A DNA stretch of 64,000 bases, from assembly GCA_023229645.1 (NCBI GenBank), contig JALNYU010000020.1, positions 8,230 to 72,229 of the forward strand, written 5' to 3'. Under the pieces are notes generated by a model. The model worked only from the letters and a program-made list of their open reading frames with translations. It was not told the origin of the DNA and made no database searches. Each line of letters begins with the position of its first letter. Position 1 is the first letter of the stretch. The stretch comes from Nevskia sp. (GTDB lineage Bacteria; Pseudomonadota; Gammaproteobacteria; Nevskiales; Nevskiaceae). Below are positions 35,948 to 44,404 of the stretch, piece by piece. Position numbers and translations under genes: made by a program.

Positions 35948-36970
35948 ATGACTCAACTCACGGAAGCAAACGCGACAGCGCAACAGGACACCGAACCCGC
36001 ACCGATAAAGCCGCGCCTGCTCGACCAGATGCGGCAGGTGATCCGCGTCAAGCACTACAGCCTGCGCACCGAGAAAACCTACATCGCATTGGTGGTGCGC
36101 TTCATCCGCTGGCACAACCTGCGCCACCCGGCCGACATGGGTTCAGCCGAAATCGAGGCTTTTTTATCCATGCTGGCCAACCAGCGCGACGTTGCCGCCA
36201 GCACGCAGAACCAGGCACTGGCGGCACTCCTGTTCCTCTACAAACACGTTCTTGGCATCGATCTACCGTGGCTCGACGGCATCACTCGCGCGAAGAAACC
36301 CGCACGCCTGCCGGTAGTGTTGAGCCAGGGCGAAGTCGCCGCTGTGCTGGGCCACACCAAAGGCGTCAATGGCCTGATCATTCGCCTGCTCTACGGCACC
36401 GGCATGCGCCTGATGGAATCGCTGCGGCTGCGGGTTAAAGACATCGAGTTCGCCAGCAACATCATCATGCTGCGCGACGGCAAGGGCGGCAAAGATCGCG
36501 TAGTGCCGCTGCCAGCTGCGCTGGCGCAATCCCTGCGCGCCCAGCTCGCGGCCCGCCGCCAGATGCACGACGTCGACCTCGCGCGCGGCATGGTCGATGT
36601 GGAGTTGCCGCACGCCCTGTGGAGAAAATACCCAAACGCACCGAAGGAATGGGCGTGGCAGTACGTCTTTGCCGCAGCCAACTACAGCACAGACCCACGC
36701 ACCGGCGTCATCCGCCGCCACCACATCCACGAAAAGACCATCCAGCGTGCCATGCGCGCGGCCGTGGTCGCTGCCGGCATTCAGAAGCCGGCAAGCTGCC
36801 ACACTTTACGACATAGTTTTGCAACGCACCTGCTCGAAGCCGGATCAGACATCCGCACCGTGCAGGAACTGCTTGGCCACAGCGACGTGAGCACGACCAT
36901 GATCTACACCCACGTCGTCAAGCGTGGAGCGGCAGGGGCGATCAGCCCGCTCGACAGGCTGGCAACTTGA
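35948..36970 (+). CDS. intI: Integron integrase, IntI-type tyrosine recombinase (340 aa)
   Basis: Catalyses attI x attC and attC x attC recombination. Catalytic residues R154 (GTGMRLMESLRL), H285 and R288 (HTLRHSFATHLL), H311 and Y320 (TMIYTHV). Residues 215-270 hold the patch found only in IntI proteins (HALWRKYPNAPKEWAWQYVF...STDPRTGVIRRHHI), which reads extrahelical bases of attC. The N-terminal SAM-like domain is LLDQMRQVIRVKHYSLRTEKTY. Length is like IntI1 (337 aa). It is intact, with no frameshift, and diverges from the cassette polarity as in canonical integrons. Confidence 0.95.
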   Translation: MTQLTEANATAQQDTEPAPIKPRLLDQMRQVIRVKHYSLRTEKTYIALVVRFIRWHNLRHPADMGSAEIEAFLSMLANQRDVAASTQNQALAALLFLYKHVLGIDLPWLDGITRAKKPARLPVVLSQGEVAAVLGHTKGVNGLIIRLLYGTGMRLMESLRLRVKDIEFASNIIMLRDGKGGKDRVVPLPAALAQSLRAQLAARRQMHDVDLARGMVDVELPHALWRKYPNAPKEWAWQYVFAAANYSTDPRTGVIRRHHIHEKTIQRAMRAAVVAAGIQKPASCHTLRHSFATHLLEAGSDIRTVQELLGHSDVSTTMIYTHVVKRGAAGAISPLDRLAT

Positions 36971-36987
36971 CCGTGCCAAAACCCAAC

Positions 36988-37011
36988 AAAGCCCGCTACG
37001 GCGGGCTTTTT
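36988..37011 (+). terminator. Terminator after intI
   Basis: AAAGCCCGC-TACG-GCGGGCTTT plus T run. Same as the terminator at 1655-1677 behind the left array. It marks the end of the early-cassette-intI transcript in both units. Confidence 0.88.
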
Positions 37012-37095
37012 AACGGTTTACTTTGCGACTCTCTCGGGCATCCTAGCGATGCGAAAGCTATACTAGGGAATTCCCCGTTTTTGTAGATAATTTCC

Positions 37096-38700
37096 ATGCC
37101 GAAAGTGTACAGCTATTTGCGGTTTTCCGACCCCAAACAGGCGGCTGGATCATCCGCCGACCGGCAGACGGAATATGCCCAGCGCTGGGCGGCGGAACGC
37201 GGGCTGGTGCTGGACGAATCGCTGTCGATGCGCGACGAGGGGATGAGTGGCTACCATTCTCGGCACGTCACCCACGGCGTACTCGGGGTATTCCTACGCG
37301 CGGTGGAAGACGGCCGCGTCGAGGCTGGGTCGGTGCTGGTGGTGGAAGGCTTCGACCGGCTTTCGCGCGCAGAGCCGTTGAAGGCGCAGGCGCAGCTGAC
37401 GCAGATCATCCATGCCGGGCTGACGGTGGTGACGGCAGCGGATGGGCAGGAATACAGCATCGAGACGATCAAGGCCAACCCCTACAAATTGATCCACAGC
37501 CTGGTGGTGATGATCCGCGCGCACGAGGAGTCAGACACCAAGAGCAAGCGGGTACGGGCGGCGATCCGGCGCCAGTGCGAAGGCTGGGTGGCGGGCACGT
37601 TTCGCGGGGTGATCCGCAACGGGCGCGACCCGCAATGGCTGCAGCAAGACGGCATAGGATGGGCGATGATCGACGAGCGGGCGGCGGCGCTGCGCTATGC
37701 GGTGCAGCGCTTCATCGAAGGGCTGGGCGCGACCAAGATCATGCGCGAAATGGCGGCGCTTGGCATGGCGATGACCGACTCGGGCAAGCTCAATGGCCCC
37801 ACTCTCTACCGCACGCTGCGCAACCGCGTGCTGATCGGAGAGCGCGAGTTTGACATCGGTGGCGAGGTGTTCCGGCTGGCCGGCTACTATCCGCCGCTGC
37901 TGACCGCAGACGAATTCGATGCGCTGCAGGTGGCACTGGATCGCCGCCAGGGCAAGCGCGGCGTCGGCGAAATCCCCAGCCTGCTCACCGGCATGGGCAT
38001 TGCCGTGTGCGGCTATTGCAACGCTGCCATCGTCAGCCAGAACCTGATGGGACGCAAGCGGCAGGAAAACGGGCGGCCATGGCCCGGCCACCGGCGGTTG
38101 ATCTGCACCGGAAACGCCAGCGGCAAGGGTTGCCCGGTGCCGGGCTCGATGCAGGCCGCGCCGGTGGAGCGGGCGTTGATGCTGTACTGCGCCGACGCGA
38201 TGAGGATGGATGCGCTGCTGAACGGCGGCGACTACGGCCAGGCACAGCGCGCGGAACTGGCGACCGCACGGCGCACGCTGGCCGCTGCCGAAGCCCAGCT
38301 CGAACGACTGGCGGCAGCGCTGGCCAGTGACGACGGCGTGGTGCCGATCACCCTGCTGCGCAAAATCCGTGATCTTGAAGCGGAGACCGAAACGGCTAAA
38401 AAGTCCATCGACGGACTCGAACGCGAGCTGGCCAGCGTGCGGCCGGTGGCGTCACCCGATATGGCGGACAAGTGGCTGGCGCTACTGGAAGGGGTGGAAG
38501 CGCTCGAAACCGACGCCCGCATGCAGGCGCGCGAGCTGACCCGGGCGAGCTTCAGCCGCATCACCATCTGGCACGCTGGCAAGCATCCCGCCGATCACCT
38601 TGCCGGCGGCGGCAAAGTGATCGAGATGGAATTGACCGCGCGCGGCGGCGGCTCGACTGAGATGAGGATTGACCGGGAAACGGGCGGATTGATTGAATAG
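37096..38700 (+). CDS. int: Large serine integrase of unit B (534 aa)
   Basis: Same length and domain order as the unit A enzyme (catalytic Ser11 in YLRFSD, zinc ribbon CGYCNAAIV...C, C-terminal coiled coil) with scattered substitutions only. Such similarity predicts the same attachment site, which explains the tandem arrangement. A -10-like TATACT lies at 37059-37064. Confidence 0.93.
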   Translation: MPKVYSYLRFSDPKQAAGSSADRQTEYAQRWAAERGLVLDESLSMRDEGMSGYHSRHVTHGVLGVFLRAVEDGRVEAGSVLVVEGFDRLSRAEPLKAQAQLTQIIHAGLTVVTAADGQEYSIETIKANPYKLIHSLVVMIRAHEESDTKSKRVRAAIRRQCEGWVAGTFRGVIRNGRDPQWLQQDGIGWAMIDERAAALRYAVQRFIEGLGATKIMREMAALGMAMTDSGKLNGPTLYRTLRNRVLIGEREFDIGGEVFRLAGYYPPLLTADEFDALQVALDRRQGKRGVGEIPSLLTGMGIAVCGYCNAAIVSQNLMGRKRQENGRPWPGHRRLICTGNASGKGCPVPGSMQAAPVERALMLYCADAMRMDALLNGGDYGQAQRAELATARRTLAAAEAQLERLAAALASDDGVVPITLLRKIRDLEAETETAKKSIDGLERELASVRPVASPDMADKWLALLEGVEALETDARMQARELTRASFSRITIWHAGKHPADHLAGGGKVIEMELTARGGGSTEMRIDRETGGLIE

Positions 38701-38720
38701 CGGGGTATGGTTGGGTATCG

Positions 38721-38768
38721 ACCCCGCGATTTAAATGCCTCTAGAGCGATCCTGCGGGGGCGTTTTTT
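38721..38768 (+). terminator. Terminator region after unit B integrase
   Basis: ACCCCGC (38721-38727) pairs with GCGGGGG (38754-38760), followed by CGTTTTTT. Homologous to 3400-3447. The conserved GGTTGGGTATC(G/A)ACCCCGCGATTTAAA block here is a candidate attachment core. Confidence 0.55.
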
Positions 38769-38774
38769 CAGCCA

Positions 38775-40316
38775 CTACGCCCAGCCATAGGAGGCAGGCA
38801 TGCTGGTACTGTAGACAGACTGCTGGTGGATGACCTGCCCGGTTTTTGGGTGGGCCGAAATCACCATGCTTTTGGTTGCATCGTAGGGCAAACCGGAATG
38901 AATGTTCGACCGCAAGTGGCCGACATAGGTTTCCAGGTAAGCGCCATAGACAAGCTGGTGCGCGATCAGGCCATGCAGTCCAATTTGCCCGATGACACCG
39001 TTGTACTCGTTGTAAAACTCGGCACCATATACTGAATTGATATAAGGCTGAACCCCGAATTCAAAGCTGCCAAACCCACCGGTCAATGGATTGACCGCAA
39101 CAGGCGGAAAAGAATGCGCCATGTCGCCGCCACCCAAAGAGGTGCCGGAATACGAATGCGTCATGCTCCCGCTGTAAAGCCAATTACCAAACGCATCGCT
39201 GACTCCGGTGACGGCTCTGTTGTATGACATCTGGTAAACCGTCGAGTGCATCACGGATCCATCGCCGAGCCTGATGATGCTCACCGTTTGCGTGGAATTC
39301 ATGGTCCTTGAAAAATCCACGGTTTGACCAGCGTCAACGCTGCATCCAACCAAATGCCCACTAGAACAGGTTGTGCAGGTACTGGTGTAAGTGTAGTCGG
39401 CATGGGTTGTGACCGTCACATAGGCGACTTTAGAGGCGATAAACTGCGCGACACCAGCACTGTCGAAATAGGCACCGATGAGGTTTTGAGCGCTGCCTGT
39501 TTCAGTTACAACCCACCCGCTGAGTCCCTGCACCCAGACACCAGGTGCGGAAGTGCAGGCGTCTGCATCGATTGCCGTTCCGGGATTGCTGGTGCTGGTT
39601 GAAGGCGTGCCAAGGATGTCACCGCGCGACTTCAGCAGCGTGAGCGTGGCGGCCGTCTTGCTGATGTTAAGTTGCAGAAACCCGCGCGGCTGGCTGAATC
39701 CTTCAATGGCGGAATCGCACACGCCGAGGATGGCATTTTGCCCATCGGGCGACACATCGAAAACCACCAGCTTGAGCGCCGTGCTATAAAAATCAGGCGA
39801 ATAAGAACCAAACGGCAGCTGGCCACACGGTGTTAGGACACTCGACACCAGCGAGATCGGTGCAGGCGGTGCATCCTCTGAAAACAGCCCGAATGGGGTC
39901 AGGGTCAGCGTGACATACGCCGTGCCGCCTCCCACCGATACCTCAACTGATCTGAATAGCGAACCCACGCGCCAGGTATCGCCGACGCCAAAACTCACCA
40001 GCCAGTTGCCGCCGATGGCGGTGCGGTAAGTCACATTGTTGGTGCCGCCGAGGGTGGCATAGTCGTGCCAGGTTTCATCTGCAGGCTGCACCTCTGGCAG
40101 GGTGAACACCGGCGGCGTGAAGACATGTCCGGGCACGACATGCTCCAGCGCCGGCGTCACCCATAGCTTGTCGCTTTGCCGTGCCGAATAAATGGCCGGA
40201 TGGGCAATGCCTGATCCGCCATCGGCCAGCGTGGTGCCGGTCACGATACCATGATGCGAGTTGCCCCAGGCCACCATGCGGGACAGGATCGGCTGCCCCA
40301 GCTGCGGTTCATCCAT
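38775..40316 (-). CDS. Tail tip / putative receptor-binding protein of unit B (513 aa)
   Basis: Same position as 3447-5042 but largely different in sequence. The first 30 residues keep a related theme (MDEPQLGQPILSRMVAWGNSHHGIVTG). Beta-rich with two CTTCSSGH-type cysteines mid-protein. Probably determines host range. Start overlaps the stop of the 97-aa gene by one base. Confidence 0.6.
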   Translation of the reverse strand: MDEPQLGQPILSRMVAWGNSHHGIVTGTTLADGGSGIAHPAIYSARQSDKLWVTPALEHVVPGHVFTPPVFTLPEVQPADETWHDYATLGGTNNVTYRTAIGGNWLVSFGVGDTWRVGSLFRSVEVSVGGGTAYVTLTLTPFGLFSEDAPPAPISLVSSVLTPCGQLPFGSYSPDFYSTALKLVVFDVSPDGQNAILGVCDSAIEGFSQPRGFLQLNISKTAATLTLLKSRGDILGTPSTSTSNPGTAIDADACTSAPGVWVQGLSGWVVTETGSAQNLIGAYFDSAGVAQFIASKVAYVTVTTHADYTYTSTCTTCSSGHLVGCSVDAGQTVDFSRTMNSTQTVSIIRLGDGSVMHSTVYQMSYNRAVTGVSDAFGNWLYSGSMTHSYSGTSLGGGDMAHSFPPVAVNPLTGGFGSFEFGVQPYINSVYGAEFYNEYNGVIGQIGLHGLIAHQLVYGAYLETYVGHLRSNIHSGLPYDATKSMVISAHPKTGQVIHQQSVYSTSMPASYGWA

Positions 40317-40609
40317 TAAACCGGCTCCTTGAAAACGAACACCACCTCATTGTCGGCGCCGTCCTTGAACTTCATGTCCTTGATCGGCTTGTATCGCATC
40401 GTGAAGATGCCATCCGACGACGCCACGACGACCTCTGTGTAATAACTGCGATCGGCGAACAGCGTCTCGGTCAGCGGACTGGCGATGCCACCGCTTTTTT
40501 CCATCGGCGCCAGCCCGGTCTTGCCGCGCATGGCTACCGGGTCGCTCACCGGGTCCAGCCTGATTTCGGGTGCGGGAGGCTTGACCAGCCGGGTCAGATC
40601 ATCCTGCAT
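40316..40609 (-). CDS. Small tail-tip protein of unit B (97 aa)
   Basis: Distant counterpart of the unit A 84-aa protein: shared LFADRSYY/LPENRL-like polar middle and an SSDGIFTMRYKPIKDMKFKDG end. Unknown exact role in the distal tail. Confidence 0.55.
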   Translation of the reverse strand: MQDDLTRLVKPPAPEIRLDPVSDPVAMRGKTGLAPMEKSGGIASPLTETLFADRSYYTEVVVASSDGIFTMRYKPIKDMKFKDGADNEVVFVFKEPV

Positions 40610-40612
40610 CGC

Positions 40613-41053
40613 TTACACCGGGCTTTCGGTCAGATCCTGCGTTTGCAGCGTCAGGTCGGTATAGCTGCCGGCAGACGTGAGCGCCGAGGCGCGCCGCGTG
40701 TAAATCGGGATCGCATTGGCCACCTCGCTGTTGATCGTGTGCGACAGCGTAAGCGCCGCCCCTGCGACTGCCGTGGCAAGGCCGCCGCTCGACAGCGCCA
40801 GCTTGAACTCGCTGTCTGGCGCACCGGTCCCGCCATCGGCATCGACAATGCTGACGACGATGGCGCCGACGCCGGGATCAGCAGTGAGCTGCGCTTTCAT
40901 GCCCGTGGCCGCCGAGCCAAAATAAATCAACTTGTCGACTGCTCCCAGCGAGCCATCGGTGTACTGGCTGGCCGTCAGCGGATTAACCAGCGGATCTGCG
41001 GTGATTTCCTGCGTCAGTGCCGCATCGTGAAAAAACTTGAATGAAGTGCTCAT
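40613..41053 (-). CDS. Distal tail protein of unit B (146 aa)
   Basis: Homologue of 5300-5728 (FKFFHDAALTQEIT start; IPIYTRRASALTSAGSYTDLTLQT end). ATG 41053 gives the conserved N-terminus; the longer frame upstream is not supported. Confidence 0.65.
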   Translation of the reverse strand: MSTSFKFFHDAALTQEITADPLVNPLTASQYTDGSLGAVDKLIYFGSAATGMKAQLTADPGVGAIVVSIVDADGGTGAPDSEFKLALSSGGLATAVAGAALTLSHTINSEVANAIPIYTRRASALTSAGSYTDLTLQTQDLTESPV

Positions 41054-41063
41054 CGGATAATCC

Positions 41064-43889
41064 TTATGGAATGGTGAAGCTAAGGCTGCCGGCCGGGATG
41101 ACCACGTTGTAGGTCTTGTCAACAGGCTTGACGATCGGGTTGCGGTCTGCATCATCGACGCCGGGCATGGCGACGCGGAACCCCGTTTCGGGATAAGACC
41201 CGGCGGTAAAATAGGGATTGGGGAAAGTGGTATCGCCATCCACCGGCACGGCCTTTACCGAAATCGTTGGCGGCGGATTGATCAGCAGTCCCATCAGACC
41301 AGGCTGATACGGCGTCACGCCGAACACGCTTGTCGTCAGCGACGCCGCGGCCGCAGCCCAGTCCTGCGTTTCCACCGCAGGCGCCGGCGCATCGGGCGGC
41401 AGCAGCGTGGTCGGCGTGATGATGCCCGCGCCGCCGGCGCCAAAAACGGCCAGCCCGAATTCGGTCACGGCACTGCCAGCCGTAAAGTCGAGCGTGTGAA
41501 CGACGCTCGCCACCTTGCCATCCGCCACCATCTGCGGCGTGCTGATCGCAATGCGCTTGTCGAGGTCGAGTTCCGGATTGCAGAGCACCGAGTTGATCAC
41601 GCGCGCGCTGCGATGGCTGCCAAGAATGCGCACATTGGCCTGGTCGAGTAGCGTCTGGATGGCATACTCGGCATCGATTCGCGGCGCATCCGGCATGTAG
41701 TCCATGTCGCCCGCAGCCGCCATCAAGGGCGCCACGTCCAGCGCCGACTCCCATGCGCTGCCGCTGAAGGCGCTTTCCAGCGCGCCGCGCAGCGAAGCCG
41801 GCAGCATGCCATTGGCCGTGATCGATTCGGGCGCCTTGACCGTGATGCGGTAAGCCTCCTCAACTGTCTGGCTATGGCGCTGCGCCAGCAGCATAATAGC
41901 CATGTCGATGGCGCCCGCGTTCGGCACCACATAGCCGCCGCTCGAATGCGGAATCGTTGCCGGAGCCGGTGAAAAAATCCCCCTTGTCACCGTCCAGCCA
42001 GAGCCGCCTGCCGCCGCCAGAAAATCCGCCTGCACCGGATACTGATAGCCAGCCGGCAGCATGTCGATGTGGGTTCCGCTCCAGCCGACCGAGGCATAAC
42101 GCTGGCGCAGTCGCGGGTAGCGATAGTCAAACTCGATCGCCACCTGGTTGACCAGCGTGGAGCGCTGCGGCAAGGTCATGACCGACTTGTCATAGAGCAG
42201 ATCGCCGACGCCGAACGTCGCCCAGGGGGCGGCAATCTGCCACGGCGTCACCCGCATGCCGCCCTGCGACGAGGCATCCAGGCTGCCGGCCACGGTCGAC
42301 AGCCGCGCCAGCGCATAATCCCAGTTGTCCGAAATACTGTCCTGCACCGCCTCGGTATAGCGTCCACCGACCAGCGCATCGATCGTGCCGCGCGGCAAGG
42401 CCGCCACCCGGTTCTGCAGGTCATCAGTGCATGAAAGCCGGAGCAGGCAGCTATTCGGATCATAGTCAGGCGTATCGACGCGGCCGGTAAACAGACGCCG
42501 GTTGACGGGTACCCCTGCAATCAGCAGCACGTAATCCAGCGTGATCAACTTGCCCACATAATCAAGCGGCACGATCGTCCCGGAAGGCGGCTTGAGGGTG
42601 AGTCTGGCGATCCTGGCCGCGCCCTCATCGGCCGTCACCGTCGCCACACCAGTCAGCATGGACGACACATCGGCCCCATCGATGCGGCAGGCGGCGGTCC
42701 AGCTTGCCACATGGCCCGGCGCAAGCACCGACAGCAGCGTGGCTGCAACCGATGGCCCGCTGGCATACACGGTCAGCCGGGTCGACGCCACGGAAGCGCC
42801 ATGCGGGTGGGAAACGGTCAGCCGCGTTGAGGCAATCGACGGCCCGCCGACCGGCAGCGTCACGGACAATAGCGTGGAGGCAACCGATACGCCGGTGAAC
42901 AGCGTGCCGTCGAAGGTATATAGCGCGCCCTCATCGGCCACCGGCGTATCGCGGCTGTATTCGCCCACAACCACCGAGCGACCGAGTTTATCGATCGCAA
43001 CCGAACAGCCAAAGCGCGCGCCCGCTTCCGGCGTACCGGGTGAAAAAATCGTGCTGCCGAGCGTCAGCGCGGACGCCGACAGATCATAAAAGTGGCAACG
43101 GCCGCTGTGGGTCGAGTCGGCATACCAGCCCTGCTCACCGATAACCAGCGTCGAGGCATCACCCGAAAGCGCAACCCCCGTTCCAAAATTGCCATAGGCG
43201 ACTGATCCATGCGCAGACACCAGCCGAATCGTCCAGCCGCTGCCATTCCAGTCGTAAACATACACGCTGCCGGATGATGCGCCGGCTCCAATATTGTCAC
43301 CCGTCGCACCAACAGCCAGCACCATGGCGTCCGCAGACAGGGCAACCGACCAGCCAAAAAAAGCATTGGCGGTCATATAATAGACGGCACCAGCCGCCTC
43401 AACCCATGCCGATCCGCTCCACGCATAGGTGCGCACCAGCCCGCCATTGGCATAGACAGCCGAATAGTTGGGTATGCCAACCACAAGCGTATTTCCGTCA
43501 GATGACAGGGCGACGCTGGTGGCAATGGTCGAGGCTATTTTTACGCCACGCAGTACCCAGGCGCTGCCAGACCAGTCATACACATACACGCCTGCCGCAA
43601 CCGTCGCCACGGCCAGCACCGTACCGTCATCCGACAGCGCGACGCCGTGCCCGAACTTGTAATTGCTTGCGGCATCCGTAGCCACCAGCACTGCACCGCG
43701 CTGCGTCCAACTCGAACCCGAGCGGTCGTAAATATAAACCCCGCCCTGGTTGTTGCTTGCACCTTCCCAATAATCCGATCCAACCGCCAGCACATCGCCA
43801 TTGCCAGACAGCGCACAGCTGATGCCGTACTGATCGCCGATCGCAATATCGGCTGCCGCCAAGACACTCCCGCGCTGCGCGACCTCCAT
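41064..43889 (-). CDS. Tail hub protein with FG-GAP propeller, unit B (941 aa)
   Basis: N-terminal propeller blades (YKFGHGVALSDDGTVLAVATV, then VYVYDWSG) differ clearly from unit A. The repeated linker (STLLSVTLPVGGPSIASTRLTV) is also of different sequence. From about residue 395 on, the hub domain is close to unit A. The break is sharp, so the displayed domain appears to be exchanged as a module. Confidence 0.75.
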   Translation of the reverse strand: MEVAQRGSVLAAADIAIGDQYGISCALSGNGDVLAVGSDYWEGASNNQGGVYIYDRSGSSWTQRGAVLVATDAASNYKFGHGVALSDDGTVLAVATVAAGVYVYDWSGSAWVLRGVKIASTIATSVALSSDGNTLVVGIPNYSAVYANGGLVRTYAWSGSAWVEAAGAVYYMTANAFFGWSVALSADAMVLAVGATGDNIGAGASSGSVYVYDWNGSGWTIRLVSAHGSVAYGNFGTGVALSGDASTLVIGEQGWYADSTHSGRCHFYDLSASALTLGSTIFSPGTPEAGARFGCSVAIDKLGRSVVVGEYSRDTPVADEGALYTFDGTLFTGVSVASTLLSVTLPVGGPSIASTRLTVSHPHGASVASTRLTVYASGPSVAATLLSVLAPGHVASWTAACRIDGADVSSMLTGVATVTADEGAARIARLTLKPPSGTIVPLDYVGKLITLDYVLLIAGVPVNRRLFTGRVDTPDYDPNSCLLRLSCTDDLQNRVAALPRGTIDALVGGRYTEAVQDSISDNWDYALARLSTVAGSLDASSQGGMRVTPWQIAAPWATFGVGDLLYDKSVMTLPQRSTLVNQVAIEFDYRYPRLRQRYASVGWSGTHIDMLPAGYQYPVQADFLAAAGGSGWTVTRGIFSPAPATIPHSSGGYVVPNAGAIDMAIMLLAQRHSQTVEEAYRITVKAPESITANGMLPASLRGALESAFSGSAWESALDVAPLMAAAGDMDYMPDAPRIDAEYAIQTLLDQANVRILGSHRSARVINSVLCNPELDLDKRIAISTPQMVADGKVASVVHTLDFTAGSAVTEFGLAVFGAGGAGIITPTTLLPPDAPAPAVETQDWAAAAASLTTSVFGVTPYQPGLMGLLINPPPTISVKAVPVDGDTTFPNPYFTAGSYPETGFRVAMPGVDDADRNPIVKPVDKTYNVVIPAGSLSFTIP

Positions 43890-44404
43890 CAGACCTCCTC
43901 CGCCTCAAGCGACCACGCATAGGCCGCTCCGGTCATGTCGAGCGATTCTTCGGGGCCGCTGCTGTAGCACGACAACTTCGGGTAGTACATGAACTGATAC
44001 GAGGTCGCGCCCGTGACGGCGGTAGCGGTGGCAGCGTTGACCAGCACGCTTACCGGCGTGGGCACCAGCTCGTTGCCGACCACGGCCAGCGCGATGACGT
44101 TGACCGCAAGGTCGCTGCGACGGGCTGCGGGCAGGGTGGCGTTGACGGTGGCGCTGTGGATCGCGCGCGGCTGCATGCACAGGATCTCGACCGGCGCAGA
44201 CCAGTCGACACCGGCCAGCGCGGCAGGCGCCCAGCCGTCGCCGCTGATGCTAGTGGTGAGCTTGCGCCAGTGCTGCTGCTTGACTGCCGCGCCGTTGAGC
44301 ATGCGGTGCACCGTGGCGCCTTCGAGCGGGCCGTAGGACTGCGTGGCAGGGAAGGTTTGCAGCGCGATCTCGACGCCGGCGATCTTGAGGGTGGGGACGC
44401 TCAT
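43889..44404 (-). CDS. Distal tail protein of unit B (171 aa)
   Basis: Differs from the unit A protein (8606-9121) at only a few residues. Its strong conservation next to the variable propeller suggests it contacts the constant part of the tail. Confidence 0.65.
   Translation of the reverse strand: MSVPTLKIAGVEIALQTFPATQSYGPLEGATVHRMLNGAAVKQQHWRKLTTSISGDGWAPAALAGVDWSAPVEILCMQPRAIHSATVNATLPAARRSDLAVNVIALAVVGNELVPTPVSVLVNAATATAVTGATSYQFMYYPKLSCYSSGPEESLDMTGAAYAWSLEAEEV

Larger units (their letters stand above)
33622..36970. mobile_element. Complete phage-borne integron: seven attC cassettes, attI and intI
   Basis: Seven attC sites (33622 to 35604), an attI-type junction at 35859-35865 and an IntI-type integrase gene diverging from it form a canonical integron with cassettes polarised leftward. 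Each cassette has R' and R'' boxes that are complementary to each other (one has a mismatch one base outside the core heptamer), as required for cassettes circularised by IntI. All seven genes read rightward, opposite to the usual sense, in line with the phage early operon. None resembles an antibiotic resistance gene. Confidence 0.88.
1655..37011. mobile_element. Prophage unit A (complete, about 35.3 kb)
   Basis: The unit starts with a serine integrase gene. It continues through tail, lysis, head, packaging and replication genes on the minus strand, a CI/Cro-type switch, a plus-strand early operon and an integron, and ends at the terminator before the next serine integrase. The period measured from integrase start to integrase start is 35,321 bp. 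The true attachment core is not identified: both flanks of the integrase gene are conserved between units, so the junction could lie on either side of it. The limits given are therefore the terminators upstream of each integrase, chosen for convenience. Confidence 0.75.

Noticed and set aside
33622..36970. Mobile class 1 resistance integron
   Set aside because: IntI is clearly different from IntI1 in sequence, and there is no qacE-delta/sul1 segment and no resistance gene among the cassettes.
1..37000. Host chromosomal integron interrupted by two prophages
   Set aside because: Kept as an alternative but disfavoured. The distal attC is embedded in a gene coupled to the phage operon, both units have an array at the same place, and no repeated att core is visible at the array-phage border near 33660.
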